From: Crotophaga sulcirostris | Taxonomy: Eukaryota; Chordata; Aves; Cuculiformes; Crotophagidae | NCBI GenBank assembly: GCA_013397455.1 | Contig: VYZB01000119.1 | Location: forward strand, 363,543-427,542 | Direction: 5' to 3' | DNA: 64,000 nucleotides | Part shown: piece by piece, positions 12,501-24,748 of the stretch | Position numbering within the stretch: position 1 is the first letter of the stretch | Layout of the letters: each line of letters starts with the position of its first letter | The notes under the pieces: generated by a model | Database searches by the model: none | Told to the model about the DNA's origin: nothing | The model's input: the letters and a program-made list of their open reading frames with translations, nothing else | Program-made: the position numbers and the translations under genes

Positions 12501-15500
12501 TGGAGGTGCTGAAGAAAACACAACCAGCAAAACCAGTCTGGATCTGGTGGGCTCCCAGGCTCCTTCTCAGCAGCAAACATTTGCACCACAATGTGGGGCT
12601 GGGCCAGACAGGTTCTGGTGAACAAGACAACGCAAGCCCTCGCTGGGAGCTGCCGCACCACACACTAAACACCTGAAGGACAGTCGAGCCCATCTGCCCT
12701 GCACCCTGCCGAGGGCTGCCCAAAGGTCCAAACATGTATTATCCCCACCTCAGGTGGAAGGACAGACCTCCAGGTTGCTCCCAAAGCACCCAAAGAAGCA
12801 GCACATCCCGTGACGTCCCACAGTCCCAGGGAGCAGCCACTCAGCCTCTGCTGCAACAGCTGCACCAGGAGGTGCCAGCAGGTCGCTCTGCAGAGACCAG
12901 ACAAAAAACACATCAGGGAGGGGTTTCTCATCTGCTGCCATCTTGTGCAGCCTTTCTCAGTCCTCCACAGCAAGATTTAAAACCCCAGAGGGAATCACCC
13001 TCATCTCATCTTTCCCAATAACCGCATCTGGTAACCAGCTCACAGAGAGTCCGTAGTTCTTACCAGGTGTGCCTGCATGGAGGCTGTAAGGACCCCTTGA
13101 AAGCTGGGGGCTAAGGACAGGTGCTGGCCTCTTCCTCCTGAATTTTGGCATGTGAGAAGAACCCCTGCTCCAGATCTGTCTGCAGGAAGATGAATAAAGG
13201 CATCTCCCACCTGCAAATCCACCAGCCTCCATGGCCAAAGCCATCAGCCTTCTTCATCAAACCCATCCAGCCACCACGGCCAAACCCACCAGTGTCTGCA
13301 GCCACCCAGCCAGCTCCTGAACCGACAGAAACATGCTTGGGGAATTAGACATGAAGGAGCAAATTTGCTGTCGAAGGAAAACAAGGTGTTTCCACATGTT
13401 TAACTCCTCTGCCGGTATCAGCACGTTGCCGTGCCGGAAGGGGGCTGCAAGGACCAGCTGGCCCCAAGACCCCACAACTCTACTAGAGATGGCCTAACCC
13501 TGGGGGTGGTGTAATGAGCGCCCATAGGCAGCCACAAAACATTTGTTTTGTGGGGGGGTGCCCAGCCCAGGGCCACATACAAAGTTAGGGGAGGAACGTG
13601 AGGCACCCATGCCACGCGATGTGACAGAAGTTGGTGTAAGAGCAGTGAGGTTATGGAGGAGCACTGGTGCCCCAGGAACCACCACGTTGCAGCAGGCTGG
13701 CAGTCACTGGCTGCAGCCCTGGTGTTTGCAGCACAGCAGAGCCCTTGCACCTCCTTTAATGTGACTCCCACCCCACTCTGTGGAGCCATCCCAAGGAGGA
13801 CTATGACTGCTAACACCATGAACTACATCACCCCAGCAGCAATCTTGGTGCAAGGACCGCCACGAGTTTGATCTGCTGAAGGAAAGTATCTGGTCCTGGG
13901 AGGCTTCAAAGCCTCAGGCCGGGCTGGAGTCCTCAGCTCTGCAGGTGACCAGCAGCTCCTCAACTCACTTGTGCACCCCACGCTCCCTAAAAGTGCCAGC
14001 CAGAGCAGTACCCTCCACCACAGACAGACAAACACCTCCAGGTGCCATCAGCAACCCTCGACAGCTCAGAGTGGAAAAAAAAAAAACAACTGTCAAGGGC
14101 AGCACTACTGGAGCTAGGAAAGGCTTCACACCAAGGTTTCCCATGGGATGCCTTGGACCAGCAGCCGCTGACCAGGTCTGCCCCACCTCTGATTCCATGT
14201 GAAACAAACATTTCACCAGGTCTTCTTCCTCCCCCAGCACGGTCAGAAAGCAGGTAGCCCTGTTCTGGCAATACAAGATGCCAATCAAAATGGGGGTTTT
14301 TTTTGTATCAGTACTCAAAGGTTTCTAAGGTTCTCTGACATCTCTGCACGTAGAGCAGGTGACGTTTTCTAAGCACCTTTAGTAAGACAATTGTTCTTAT
14401 TAAATTGCAAGTGGCAGAGAGGAAATTAGCACTGAACGCACCACACAGGTTAGGGAATGGTTAAAGGTGACTTTCTCAGGTCATGGAAGAACAGCACCAT
14501 CCAAGACTTAGGTTTGCCCCCTTCCAGATGCAGTGTGCAGAGGTCTGTTGGAGAACTGAATTACTTCTTCTGCAGCAAGGGAAGGGGAGATGTGGGGTGC
14601 TGTGACCCTGCTTCCAAGCGGGTGCCAGCCTGGTTTCCCTCCAGTGGAGGGCGGATGGCCATGGCCTGGTGGCGGGGATGCCAATAGCCAGCCCTGCCAT
14701 GGGAAGGCCAGCCAGGAACAGGAGGCAAGATCTGAGCTAGAACCACTTTGGGGGCAGCCTTAGCACCACCTGTGTCCAGATGTGCAGTCCTGGGCCTTCA
14801 CCCAGCCCAGCCTCACCAGCTGTAGGGTGGGAAACATGGACCCCAGCTCACTTGGTTCATGATCCCTAGTGAAGGTCAGAAAACACAAGTTCCCCCTCCT
14901 CCTATGACTGTGGGTGCAGGGCTGAAAATTGGGGTGCTTTGATGTTTTCCCACATGCTGTCCACCCAGAAACATTATGAGGAACATTCACATTAGCCACT
15001 TAATTTCTGTGTACACATTAAGTAACGACTAGGAATTTTCCTAGGGCTAAAGATGCCTGTTTATCAACCAGACTACAAATTATGGCATGAAAGCATTTTG
15101 TTCATAACCCAGTGCAGAGCAACTGATGACAAAGCCAGCGATGCAGGAGCCTAAAGAAAACTGAAGCAGGAGATTAAATGCTTATCACCTGATTCCCGAT
15201 GGAAAGAGATTGCTCTCATCAGATAAAGATCACGAGAAGATGCTGTAGTTAAAAGCAGGTAAATAGGGAATTACACAGTAAAAATGCTGATTCATCACTT
15301 GGGATATGCTGCTCCTGTCATACTGTGCTATTTAAAATCAGAAGCAGCACAGCAGTGGCAACGAAGACTTGGGTGATGCTGACAGATGGAGCGAGGCCCC
15401 AGGAGAGCGTGGAGGGTTACAGCCCCCTCCTCTGGCTGAGGCCATTTGTCTGCCCACTGTCACCACAGCCTGCAATGCAGGGCTCCTGCCTGCCTGGCTG

Positions 15501-18500
15501 CGGCACAGCCCTGCAACTGCCTGCTTGCCTTTCCACAGCATCTCACTGTGCAGACGCTGGGTATTCAGATCAGGGTGGGGAGTTGTTTAGGATCCAGCCT
15601 CTGCTGTTTGCTGCCTGCACGCTCCTCGCATCAGGTGTGTTGGGATGGGCAGGGCTCACTGGCCACGCTCCCACTGCTTTGGGCAAGGTGGCTCCGCTGC
15701 TCCCTAGAGCATCGCAGATCCGGGCGGTGCTGCCAAGGGATCTCACCATCCCGCCCTGAGAAGGTGCTGCCAGCACGGAGAGACAACAGGGAGGCAGGCT
15801 GCACTTTGAGCAGGCAGTGCAGGAACTGGTGGTGATAGTTAACCACCAGCCATGGCCACCCCCACCCTGCCCAGCAACTGCAAGACCACCCACCCCTCTT
15901 GGCACAGCAAGGGAAGCTGCTGGTCGAGCCTGCAGCAGGAAGCCGTGCCACATCCCTCAGCCTTTTGCCCCAGCTCATTTTCGGTAAGGTGGATTCGGCT
16001 CCTTGCTTTCATAGAGGAGTTTAGAGAAGTCCCTAGAGAAGTGGAGCTCAGGGTGTGCATCCAGCCTCTGCTACTCCCCGTGCCCAGTACAGGCTGCAAC
16101 TACAACTGGGGAGGTAAAGGCAGCTTTGCCCAGTACCTGCTGCCCACACCCAGCTGGTGAGCACCTGCCCTGTTCTCATCACCTCCCAAACACACTACTT
16201 GGAGGCAAAAGCAGAGCCCCTTTATGCAGGTGGGAAAGACCTGCCAAAATACTTCTGCCAAGGAAAAAAAGTGTTCCTGTAAGTTACGGACAACTTATCA
16301 AGACAAATTCTGAAAGTTTTTCTTAGAGAATTTCATGGTTTTTTTAAAAAAATATATTTCATAATTTAAAATGTCATGTTTTTAAATAATGAAACACAGC
16401 TGTTTAATCCTGAGATAAAACACTTCTCTAGATGAAGGAGGTGCACAGCCACCTGGTTTTGCCTCCCATCACCAGAGGAACAGCTACCTTATAACCAGTG
16501 CACCGTCTGCTATAGATGTGACATGAAATAATGTAAACATAAAAATAGGAGCTCACTAAGTTTGAAGAGAAACCCACCAACAGGTGTCTCGCTCTCTCTA
16601 ATGCTACTTGTGGAAGAAATAGCACCGACGGTTCATAAACTGTTACTTGAATTCAAGGGTTACAGCTCTGAGATTTCCTCTGCAAAAGTACCTAAATCAT
16701 TCACTCAGTTAAGACCATCATGACTAAAAAAGAAAGAAGGAATACACCCTTTCATCAAACACAGGCTTTAACATCACTTAAAGCTGCTCTCTTTTCTGCA
16801 TGAGACCAAAGACGTACTGGAACAGGTGTGCATTTCTAAAAACACGCACAGGTTCAAAGCTTAGTGCCATCCTATGGACTTTTGGAAATAACAAATTCTG
16901 ATTTCCTGGCAAACAATGACACACAACCTGCACAGCGTCCACTCAGTGTCTCTTGACAGTCTGTCACCAGCAGTTGATGCCCAGCGAGCAGGACCAGGCT
17001 GAATGCCTGCCCCAGCTGAAGCACCGTGGTTAGAAACTTCTGGGTCAGAAAGCAAGGCTTTGCCTTGGGGTGAGGGGGATGCTCAGGGCAAGCCTGCAAA
17101 AGCTGGAAGCACCACTCTGGATGGTTTGGCTTTGGGGCATCACAACCTCTTCAGGCTGGCATTTCAATGGCATTAGGTTGCATGGGGATTTCTCTGGCCA
17201 AAAGAACTTTCTGGGTGGGAAAACGTGCTGGGGAAGGGGGACATTTTGCCAGTTCTTGGTCTTTCTACCTCTTCATGGCATCAGAGCATACCCCAGGGTA
17301 TATTCAGGCTCTATAGTGGAAATTATACAAATCTCTGATAGGAATGCTATGTACTGGGATGGCAGGATGGGGCCTGGGGAAATTTTTGCTCCAAATGTGG
17401 TAGACAGGGTCTGCCATTAGCTTCACTCAGATCATGCTGTCTGGGAAGAGGATCCAAGTCCTGAAGTAGCAGGGACACCTGAATGAAGGTGGCTGGCCAT
17501 CACGAGATGTGTGCTCTGCTAAGCTGCTTGTTTTCATCCCATACAAGTCATATACAGATACTTAAGCACTTAAAAGCACGAGTGTCAGCAGACACTTTAA
17601 GGTCACATATTACGTGCTGTTCAAAATCTTACCACATACCTAACGTCCCCTCTGCAGCACAAACGCCTCCTTTGTCACCCACAGCTGGGGCTGGAAACCT
17701 CTTCTGCTTGTTTAGCTTTTGCCTCCCATCCTCCCGGAGCCCACACTGCAGCTACCCCTGGATGCCCAGCCAAGAGCCCATCCTTCTCAAGCAGGATTTC
17801 AGTAAAGTTCTTCCAACTTTGACAAGTTCCAGATTTCTTTGTGCGTGGGCAAAGAGAGTATTTCAAAGGGCAAGCAGAATGCTGAGCAATTCTCTTTTCC
17901 CAGCACTCTGTTCACTGGAGACAGCCCTGTGCCAGCTGCACCATCCCTCACTTGCAGAGCCTTCCAACAACAGAACAATGCCGTTGGAAGGTCCCTCCTC
18001 CCTGTCTGAGACACCACCTCCAAAACCTTGCCAATGCCTCTGGTTTTGCTTTGTTTGGCTTTTCTATACATACATGCTGTGCCAGCACTGAATCCCTGCA
18101 GCAGACCTGGCCCCAATGGAGATGCTGCTCATGGGGTTGGGTATCTTGGGGAAGAGGAGTTTGCACTCAGCATCAACTTTCTGCCTGTGGCCCCAGTATT
18201 ACTGCCACAACAATTTTCTGTGTTTCCTAGGCAAGTTTGGAAAGCAATGAAAAATTGTTTTGGAATTGACTACAAGACAGTTTTGTAAATACATATTAGC
18301 AGTAACTACGCATGTCACACCAGTACGCTGAGCTTTCAGAAGATCAAAGCCAAATCTGACCCTGTGCAGCTCCACTGAAATCCCTGCAAGTGCACAGAAA
18401 GCGTTCACCTCTTGCTTTGCAATAGCTAATGGGCTTGTACTGGGGCCCTCTGTTTTCTTCTCAAAAGTGTCTTTCATTTGGCAAACACGTTCTTGTGCTC

Positions 18501-21500
18501 GCATCCCAAATCACAGCTAGCAACTCCACCACCTGGATCCCCAACTTTGAAGTTTCCTTTTCAAAAAAAAAGTCCTTTCATGTTCTGCATTTTGATATGC
18601 CACGTTCATCTTCTCCCATTTTCCTCTATGCAAGTTCTTCCACCAGTTATGAATTATATCAATCAGATCACAAAGGAATCAGTGCAAAGGTTTTCTCTTT
18701 GCCATCAGTGCTATGTAGTTTATTAAACATATGTTTTTAGAGTGGCTTCAGAAGCACTGACTAAAAAAACTCCAGATTTTCCTTTAGTTAACTGTAAAGT
18801 CAATGCCTTAAACCTCAAGGAGATATTTTTCCAAGGAGAAACAAACTTGGTTTTAAACTGAGCAGTCCTAAAAGTTTATTCTAGTCAACACTAGAGATCA
18901 ATAGACTCTTATGTTTTATGTGCTTTAAGGGCTGAAATGGTTGCAACAGATATAAGGAAAAAAATACATTTTTGTAGAGGGAAAAAAGCCATGAGCTCAA
19001 CGGCCATTTCCAAGCACAGATATCACTAGGCTGCTAGAAGAAAAAGTTCTAAAATACAAGCAAAAGTATGGAAATTAATTATTTCCAAAGCTATGTACAT
19101 GGCACATTTAATTAATGCATATTTGTTCAAAGATCAGAGATAATTTGTAAGAAAACCAATTTAGTTTCTCTCACTTTGCCACACGTGCTAAAGACACTAA
19201 CAAAGTAAAAAGTATTCTTTCAATGTATTACTTTGACTCCCTGCTGATACCTAGTAATTATAATTTAATAACATAATGATACATTATAACAAAGATTTTT
19301 AGCGCAGGTAAATGCCTCGCACAACGCTGCTGTCTCCTTCAGCTTCCACAGCAACACCAAACCAAGGCTTTCACTTCTACTCCAAATAACTCCTCCCTGC
19401 AACTCTTCCAGCACAACCACAGCGAGTGAACCTGGCAAGCAATGGGTGCAAAGCCAGCGGGTCACCTGGCACTGGCACCCCCTTTTCTGCCAGCTGTGTC
19501 CATCACTGCCCACTGCAAGGTAGAGCCCGAACACCTGGAAAAGACCTGGCACCTTTCTGCTTCCTCTGCGCTCTCGGTTGGGCACTGTTGTGTGGAGACT
19601 GTGCTGAGGAGCCGCCTGCAGTGACTGCAGCCATCTGTGCAACAGTTACAAATAGCTAATTATACTGTCTAGTATTACTTTCACATTTAAGTAATTATTG
19701 TAATTGCTGGTGGGATACTGTAGTCACATTCGAGAGGAGAGGTGATCTGCGAGACGCTTTCTATTAAGACATGGGATGACAACATGAAGAGTCGCCCGTT
19801 GCTGCTTATACCGCAACTTTGGAGGACGTGCCAAACTATTCTCATTGCTGTTTGTAATCATGACGTTTTCCTTCAAGTTTTTCTTACAGAACATAAAGCA
19901 TAAAATCTGGACTTGCCCCTTCTGCTTGGCCCATAAGAGGTAACCTTGCACTCCCTGCAAGAACACTGACCTCATACGTCAAATGTGCCATCTTTCCATG
20001 AAAACACATCACTGCAATTCTGTCTGGTTCATCCCCAAGAGTGTGGACAGAAGGGGAGAAAAAAATGACTGCAGAAAGCTCCTTGTTTGATTGTTTTCCT
20101 TATCATTTTGCAAAAACACTGGCTAGCCCTGGATGACTCAAACACAACTGCTTTCTGGAAAAGCCACAGATCAGTGCGCTTGGAACATCATGCAACGCAC
20201 TAGCACAGGGAACGCCTCTGGCTGCTGCTCCATTTGCAGCAAGAAGGCTTTGCAGAGTGTTTGGTTTCCTCTGCCACCTCAAAATACTTCAATGCTTCTG
20301 CTCTCCACAGCACTGTGAGAATACGCCACAGTTTAGCAGCACTAGAAAACAGCTTGGTGCCCTGTGAGCAATTCCTTTTTCCAGCATCGCACCCACAGCC
20401 AGATGGGTGGGGAAGGCAGAGGGAGCGCGGCAGCTTGGAGTCGCGGGCAGATGTGGCACAGCTGTGTCCAACAGCCCACCGTGGGGCACACGGTCGCATA
20501 CGAAGGGAAAAGCAGTGGAATGAGAGCAAAGAGAAACCAAAAACCTACCATATTTTTTCAGTTAAAAAGCGGGGGGGTTGTTCCTGCTTTACTGGAGAGT
20601 CACAGCCAAGAGGTACATTAATCCCGTGTCCGTGGTGGACCCAGACCTCAGCTGCAGGAATCACACGAAGTACCAGGTTTGTTGTCCAGTTTACTATCCT
20701 TAGTTCTTGGTAATTTTAAACCTCCAAGCTTACAAGAGACTGAGCAGTCTGTGACCCACAGGCGGTTGCACTGGAAAGACTGTTTCAGAGCAAGAGGCCA
20801 AAAAAAAAAAGCCAGCAAATAAATGCAATGAAGAAATTTGATTTCTGTTGCCACTGTACTGATGAGCTGGGGCAGAAAGCCCTGCCTGGGAAACCCACTT
20901 CCTTACCACCATCTGATATTTTCCTGTGGGCACAAGACAACAGTGGGGAGGCCACCCTGGTACCCAAAAGGCCAGTTGAGTGGAAGGGCTCTCCAAGGCT
21001 CTGTCAAGGCATGGCAAACCTGCTCCAAAGCGTCTGGGAGAGAAACAGAGGGAGGAGCAAGCACCTACTCGTGGGTGGGAAGAGCCACTACAGAAATAAT
21101 GAAGAAAGGAAGGGAGGAATAGGGGGGGCCATTTGAAAAGGTTGAAGTTGTGCACCAGTACCTTGTCTCTACACCTCTGGCATCGGCAGGGCTCTGCAGA
21201 AGAGGTTGCAAGTGCAGAGCCTGCTTTCTTTTATATAGTTATTTCCAGGGAGAGGCAATTTAGAGCAGCTCAGAGAGGAGCTGAACTTAACGTTGTTCAA
21301 TTACCTGTGAAGACTCGTGCTGGCAGGAATGATTTATGAATTTTCAGTGAAATTCATTCTGATAAAAACACAACCAGGGATATTCAAGAGATGGACCCTG
21401 CAGCCCAGCGCTCCAAAGTGAAACAGAACAGCATTTTTCTTTGCCCACATTGCAGACAACACAGAATGCCAATAGCTTAACTGCTGACTAACCAGATTTT

Positions 21501-21510
21501 TTTTTAAATT
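6565..21510. other. Unique sequence, probably CD99L2 intron 1
   Basis: Nearly 15 kb upstream of the first visible CD99L2 exon. No exon, RNA gene or recognisable transposon could be supported here. Open frames up to 202 codons (for example 17,483-18,091) show no domain, no repeated family pattern and no matching splice context. Small features include a C11 run at 9,095-9,105 and a two-unit minisatellite at 13,215-13,302. The AT-rich stretch around 10,480-10,560 is followed by CpG-retaining sequence to about 10,830 that looks like constrained non-coding DNA. Confidence 0.5.
13215..13302. repeat. Two-copy minisatellite, 44-bp unit
   Basis: Units 13,215-13,258 and 13,259-13,302 align along their whole length, sharing cores such as CCA(T)CCAGCC and GGCCAAA(G/C)CCA. 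The sequence then drifts into further imperfect CCACCCAGCCAGC. This is a degenerate local duplication. The frame through it gives Pro-rich peptide, but nothing suggests coding use. Confidence 0.6.
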
Positions 21511-21702
21511 TTAATCTAAAATCAGGACTTCATGCACAGTCTCTTAGCTCACCCTGTCAAACTGATATCCACCAATTAAAAATGTAACTGCTCAACTGGT
21601 GAGCATAAGCAACTCTGTACCATGCTGTTACCCTTCCAGGTGTGTGAGCAGGTAAGTACTTCACACAGAGACAAATTCCAGTCTGACTCATGGCAAACCC
21701 AG
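21511..21702. repeat. Paralogue of the segment inserted at 24,233-24,748
   Basis: About 190 bp starting TTAATCTAAAATCAGG and ending GGCAAACCCAG is closely repeated at 24,233-24,748, where a CR1 interrupts it. Shared blocks include GTCAAACTGATATC, CCACCAATTAAAAA and CTCTGTACCATGCTGTTA. I see no target-site duplication, poly-A or inverted termini around this copy. It may be the source locus or a member of an unnamed dispersed family. Confidence 0.75.
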
Positions 21703-22103
21703 ACTCTTCCAACAGCAAAAGCTGCTCCCAGCCCCATTCACTCTTTGTTTTGATGTTAATATCCCCTAACCGATCTCTGTTTGATGGGTGCCTCCTAGCT
21801 AATAGCAGATTTTTTCCAGAAAAACTTTGCCAAGGCCTTTTACATAATTGCCATCTATTTTCCCCTGTACAACCCAATTCAAGGCAATCACCTCACAGCA
21901 CGCACTGCAAAATAAAGCACATTCTTTGGGGTTGGCACCTCCATACATGTTTGTATGGAGTGAAGACAGCAGAAGCAATGATGCCTACATGCTAAAGTCT
22001 TAAAAATATCCATAACTTACCCTACCAGGTTAGGGTTGGTCCAAGCCTTGCAGTTACCATCTTTTTGCAAAGTCATACTTCTGCTAAGCTGTTCTGACTT
22101 ATG

Positions 22104-22217
22104 TCAACAATTAAGGCACCAAGGCTTAACAAAGTTGCTCTCTATCAACAATTAAGGCTTAAAAAAGCTGCTTTCCATCAACAATCAAGGTATTAAGGCT
22201 TAACAAAGCTGCTCTCT
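22104..22217. repeat. Short imperfect tandem repeat, three units
   Basis: Three consecutive units share the pattern (T)CAACAATTAAGG...AAGGCTTAACAAAG(C/T)TGCTCTC. They begin near 22,104, 22,145 and 22,178. The middle unit lacks roughly ten bases around the first AAGG. It is a small AT-rich minisatellite about 600 bp from the assembly gap, with no coding meaning. Confidence 0.8.
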
Positions 22218-22783
22218 GTTGCAAACCTTTAAGATGATTTTTTTTTCTGTTCAAACAAACAAACAGCTTTTTAAGAGTAGGTTTTTTAAAGGAAACAAAC
22301 AAAAAGGTACACTTTATATTGATTTTAATTTCGCCCCAAATAAAAGTATGTGGGGTGTGTTTTTTTCCCCCCTGTCTTCCAGTTACTGTCCATCTGGGAC
22401 TGGTTTCTGGGTTAGACTATTCTGATCTGCAGAAATAGCACTGGGACTAAAAAAAACAGCGAGAATATACCCATCAGCCTGAGAAATTTGGGTCACACAG
22501 AGACTCTGCTAATCCACCGGCACAGTCAGCAGCCAGACAAAACCAAACTCCCTTTCATGATGACCCTGTGCCTCCCTCTGTTTTGGATTACCCGAGACAC
22601 AAGCCGCTCCAGAGCTTTGTACCTGCAGCACCGCGCAGTTTGGTTGGAACATCCCTGTGACACTTTCTCACAGAGGCACACACCGCACTCTGAGGTGCTC
22701 CCATCACCACTGCTGTCATCCCATGACACGTTTGGAGCATCACACCTGCCAGGTACCTGTGCCGGAGCATCCCTCGTCCTCAA

Positions 22784-22794
22784 GGGGGGGGGGG
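22784..22794 (+). repeat. G11 homopolymer at the edge of the assembly gap
   Basis: Eleven consecutive G residues are followed by GC-rich sequence up to the run of Ns at 22,830. Such G-tracts commonly stall sequencing and are a plausible reason the gap exists. Confidence 0.85.
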
Positions 22795-22829
22795 AGAAGG
22801 CGCAGGCGCTACAGGGGGAGCCCCGGGGT

Positions 22830-23637
22830 NNNNNNNNNNNNNNNNNNNNNNNNNNNNNNNNNNNNNNNNNNNNNNNNNNNNNNNNNNNNNNNNNNNNNNN
22901 NNNNNNNNNNNNNNNNNNNNNNNNNNNNNNNNNNNNNNNNNNNNNNNNNNNNNNNNNNNNNNNNNNNNNNNNNNNNNNNNNNNNNNNNNNNNNNNNNNNN
23001 NNNNNNNNNNNNNNNNNNNNNNNNNNNNNNNNNNNNNNNNNNNNNNNNNNNNNNNNNNNNNNNNNNNNNNNNNNNNNNNNNNNNNNNNNNNNNNNNNNNN
23101 NNNNNNNNNNNNNNNNNNNNNNNNNNNNNNNNNNNNNNNNNNNNNNNNNNNNNNNNNNNNNNNNNNNNNNNNNNNNNNNNNNNNNNNNNNNNNNNNNNNN
23201 NNNNNNNNNNNNNNNNNNNNNNNNNNNNNNNNNNNNNNNNNNNNNNNNNNNNNNNNNNNNNNNNNNNNNNNNNNNNNNNNNNNNNNNNNNNNNNNNNNNN
23301 NNNNNNNNNNNNNNNNNNNNNNNNNNNNNNNNNNNNNNNNNNNNNNNNNNNNNNNNNNNNNNNNNNNNNNNNNNNNNNNNNNNNNNNNNNNNNNNNNNNN
23401 NNNNNNNNNNNNNNNNNNNNNNNNNNNNNNNNNNNNNNNNNNNNNNNNNNNNNNNNNNNNNNNNNNNNNNNNNNNNNNNNNNNNNNNNNNNNNNNNNNNN
23501 NNNNNNNNNNNNNNNNNNNNNNNNNNNNNNNNNNNNNNNNNNNNNNNNNNNNNNNNNNNNNNNNNNNNNNNNNNNNNNNNNNNNNNNNNNNNNNNNNNNN
23601 NNNNNNNNNNNNNNNNNNNNNNNNNNNNNNNNNNNNN
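22830..23637. other. Assembly gap (808 Ns)
   Basis: A run of 808 undetermined bases. Both flanks are GC-rich (CCCCGGGGT on the left, GCCCGGCCCCGGGACC on the right). The open frames that run through it on either strand are artefacts of the Ns. The missing sequence could be a CpG island or a first exon, but that is inference. The stated length may be an estimate. Confidence 0.98.
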
Positions 23638-23710
23638 GCCCGGCCCCGGGACCCCCTGCGGGGTGCTGGGCCCAGTTCTCTACATCTCTTTTAAATGGGG
23701 GGAGGGAATT

Positions 23711-24124
23711 AAGTGGGTGAAAGGGCTGGAGAACAAGTGGTGTGAGGAGCGGCTGAGGGAGCTGGGGCTGTTTAGCCTGGAGGAGGCTGAGGGGAGACCT
23801 CATCCCTGCCTACAGCTGCCTGAAAGGAGGGTGTGGTGAGGTGAGTGTTGGTCTGACCTCCCGAGTGACAGGTGATGGGATGAGAGGAAATGGCCTCCAG
23901 CTGCACCAGGGGAGGTTCAGATTGGACATCAGGAAAAATTTCTTCGCCAAAAGGGTTGTTGGGCACTGGCAAAGGCTGCCTAGGGAGGTGGTTGAGTCTC
24001 CATCCCTGGAGGGATTCAAAAGACAGGTAGATGAGTTGCTCAGGGATCTGGTTTAGTAGTGGACAGGGACAGCTGGACTCGATGATCTCAAAGGTCCTTT
24101 CCAACCAAGCAATTCTACGATTCT
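23711..24124 (+). mobile_element. CR1 LINE 3' fragment (plus orientation)
   Basis: 5'-truncated CR1 of about 414 bp. Landmarks of the CR1 3' region are present in order: GGGCTGGAGAACAAGTGGTG, GGGGCTGTTTAGCCTGGAGG, GGCTGAGGGGAGACCTCAT, GATTGGACATCAGGAAAAAT, GGTCCTTTCCAACC, and a terminal ATTCTACGATTCT. It is absent at the corresponding point of the right-hand duplicate (near 26,200). It is non-autonomous, with no intact reverse transcriptase. Confidence 0.93.
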
Positions 24125-24232
24125 TTAATATTACAGAAAATACCCTCTTTGCTGATACTTATGGGTTTCGCTACAGAAAAAAAGGATGAGGATGTCTGTA
24201 TTTGGCAGGAGCTCAAGGAGCTCCTTAGTGGG

Positions 24233-24748
24233 AGCTTAATCTAAAATCAGGATTTTGTGTATAGTCTCTTAGCTTACTCTGTCAAACTGATATCATAGAA
24301 TCATAGAATGGTTTGGGTTGGAAGGGTCCTTAAAGCCCATTCAGTTCCAACACCCCTGCCCTGTGCAGGGACACCAGCCACCACACCAGGGTGCTCAAGA
24401 CCCCATCCAACCTGGCCTTGAACACTTCCAGGGATGGAGCAGCCACAGCTTCCCAGGGCAACCTGTTCCAGTGCCTCAACACCCTCAGTGTTAAGAATTT
24501 CTTCCTAATGTCTAACCTAAATCTTCCCCCTTCCAATTTAAAGCCAATCTCCCTCATCCTATCACTATTTGCCTTTGTAGAACGTCCCTCCCCAGCTTTT
24601 TTGTAGGCCACATCAATTAAAATATCCACCAATTAAAAACGTAACTGCGGAACTGGTGAGCATGAGCAACTCTGTACCATGCTGTTATACTTCCAGGTGC
24701 ACAAGCAGGTAAGTACCTAACACAGAGTCTGACTCAAGGCAAAACCAG
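24233..24748. mobile_element. Inserted copy of the 21.5-kb segment, flanked by a 10-bp direct repeat
   Basis: Within the left duplicate, sequence homologous to 21,511-21,702 sits between two exact copies of CCTTAGTGGG (24,223-24,232 and 24,749-24,758). The right duplicate has one related copy at this point (CCTTAGGGGG, about 26,303-26,312) and no insert. The direct repeats therefore look like a target-site duplication. Removing the internal CR1 leaves about 184 bp. No poly-A tail or terminal inverted repeats are visible, so the mechanism is unknown. Confidence 0.72.
24294..24621 (-). mobile_element. CR1 LINE 3' fragment (minus orientation) nested in the insert
   Basis: It begins with the reversed CR1 terminus CATAGAATCATAGAATGG and GGTTGGAAGGGTCCTTAAAG, and continues with CR1 landmarks such as CTTCCCAGGGCAACCTGTTC and AATTTCTTCCTAATGTCTAA. 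The paralogue at 21,511-21,702 is the empty site (CTGATATCCACC). The four-base ATAT on each side (24,290-24,293 and 24,622-24,625) is the target-site duplication. 5'-truncated, 328 bp. Confidence 0.93.

Noticed and set aside
17483..18091. 202-codon plus-strand frame
   Set aside because: No domain, no splice support and composition like random genomic translation. A chance frame of this size is plausible in 64 kb of six-frame sequence.
22488..23803. Very long open frames (345-425 codons) on both strands
   Set aside because: They exist only because the 808 Ns contain no stop codons. The readable parts have no coding signature.
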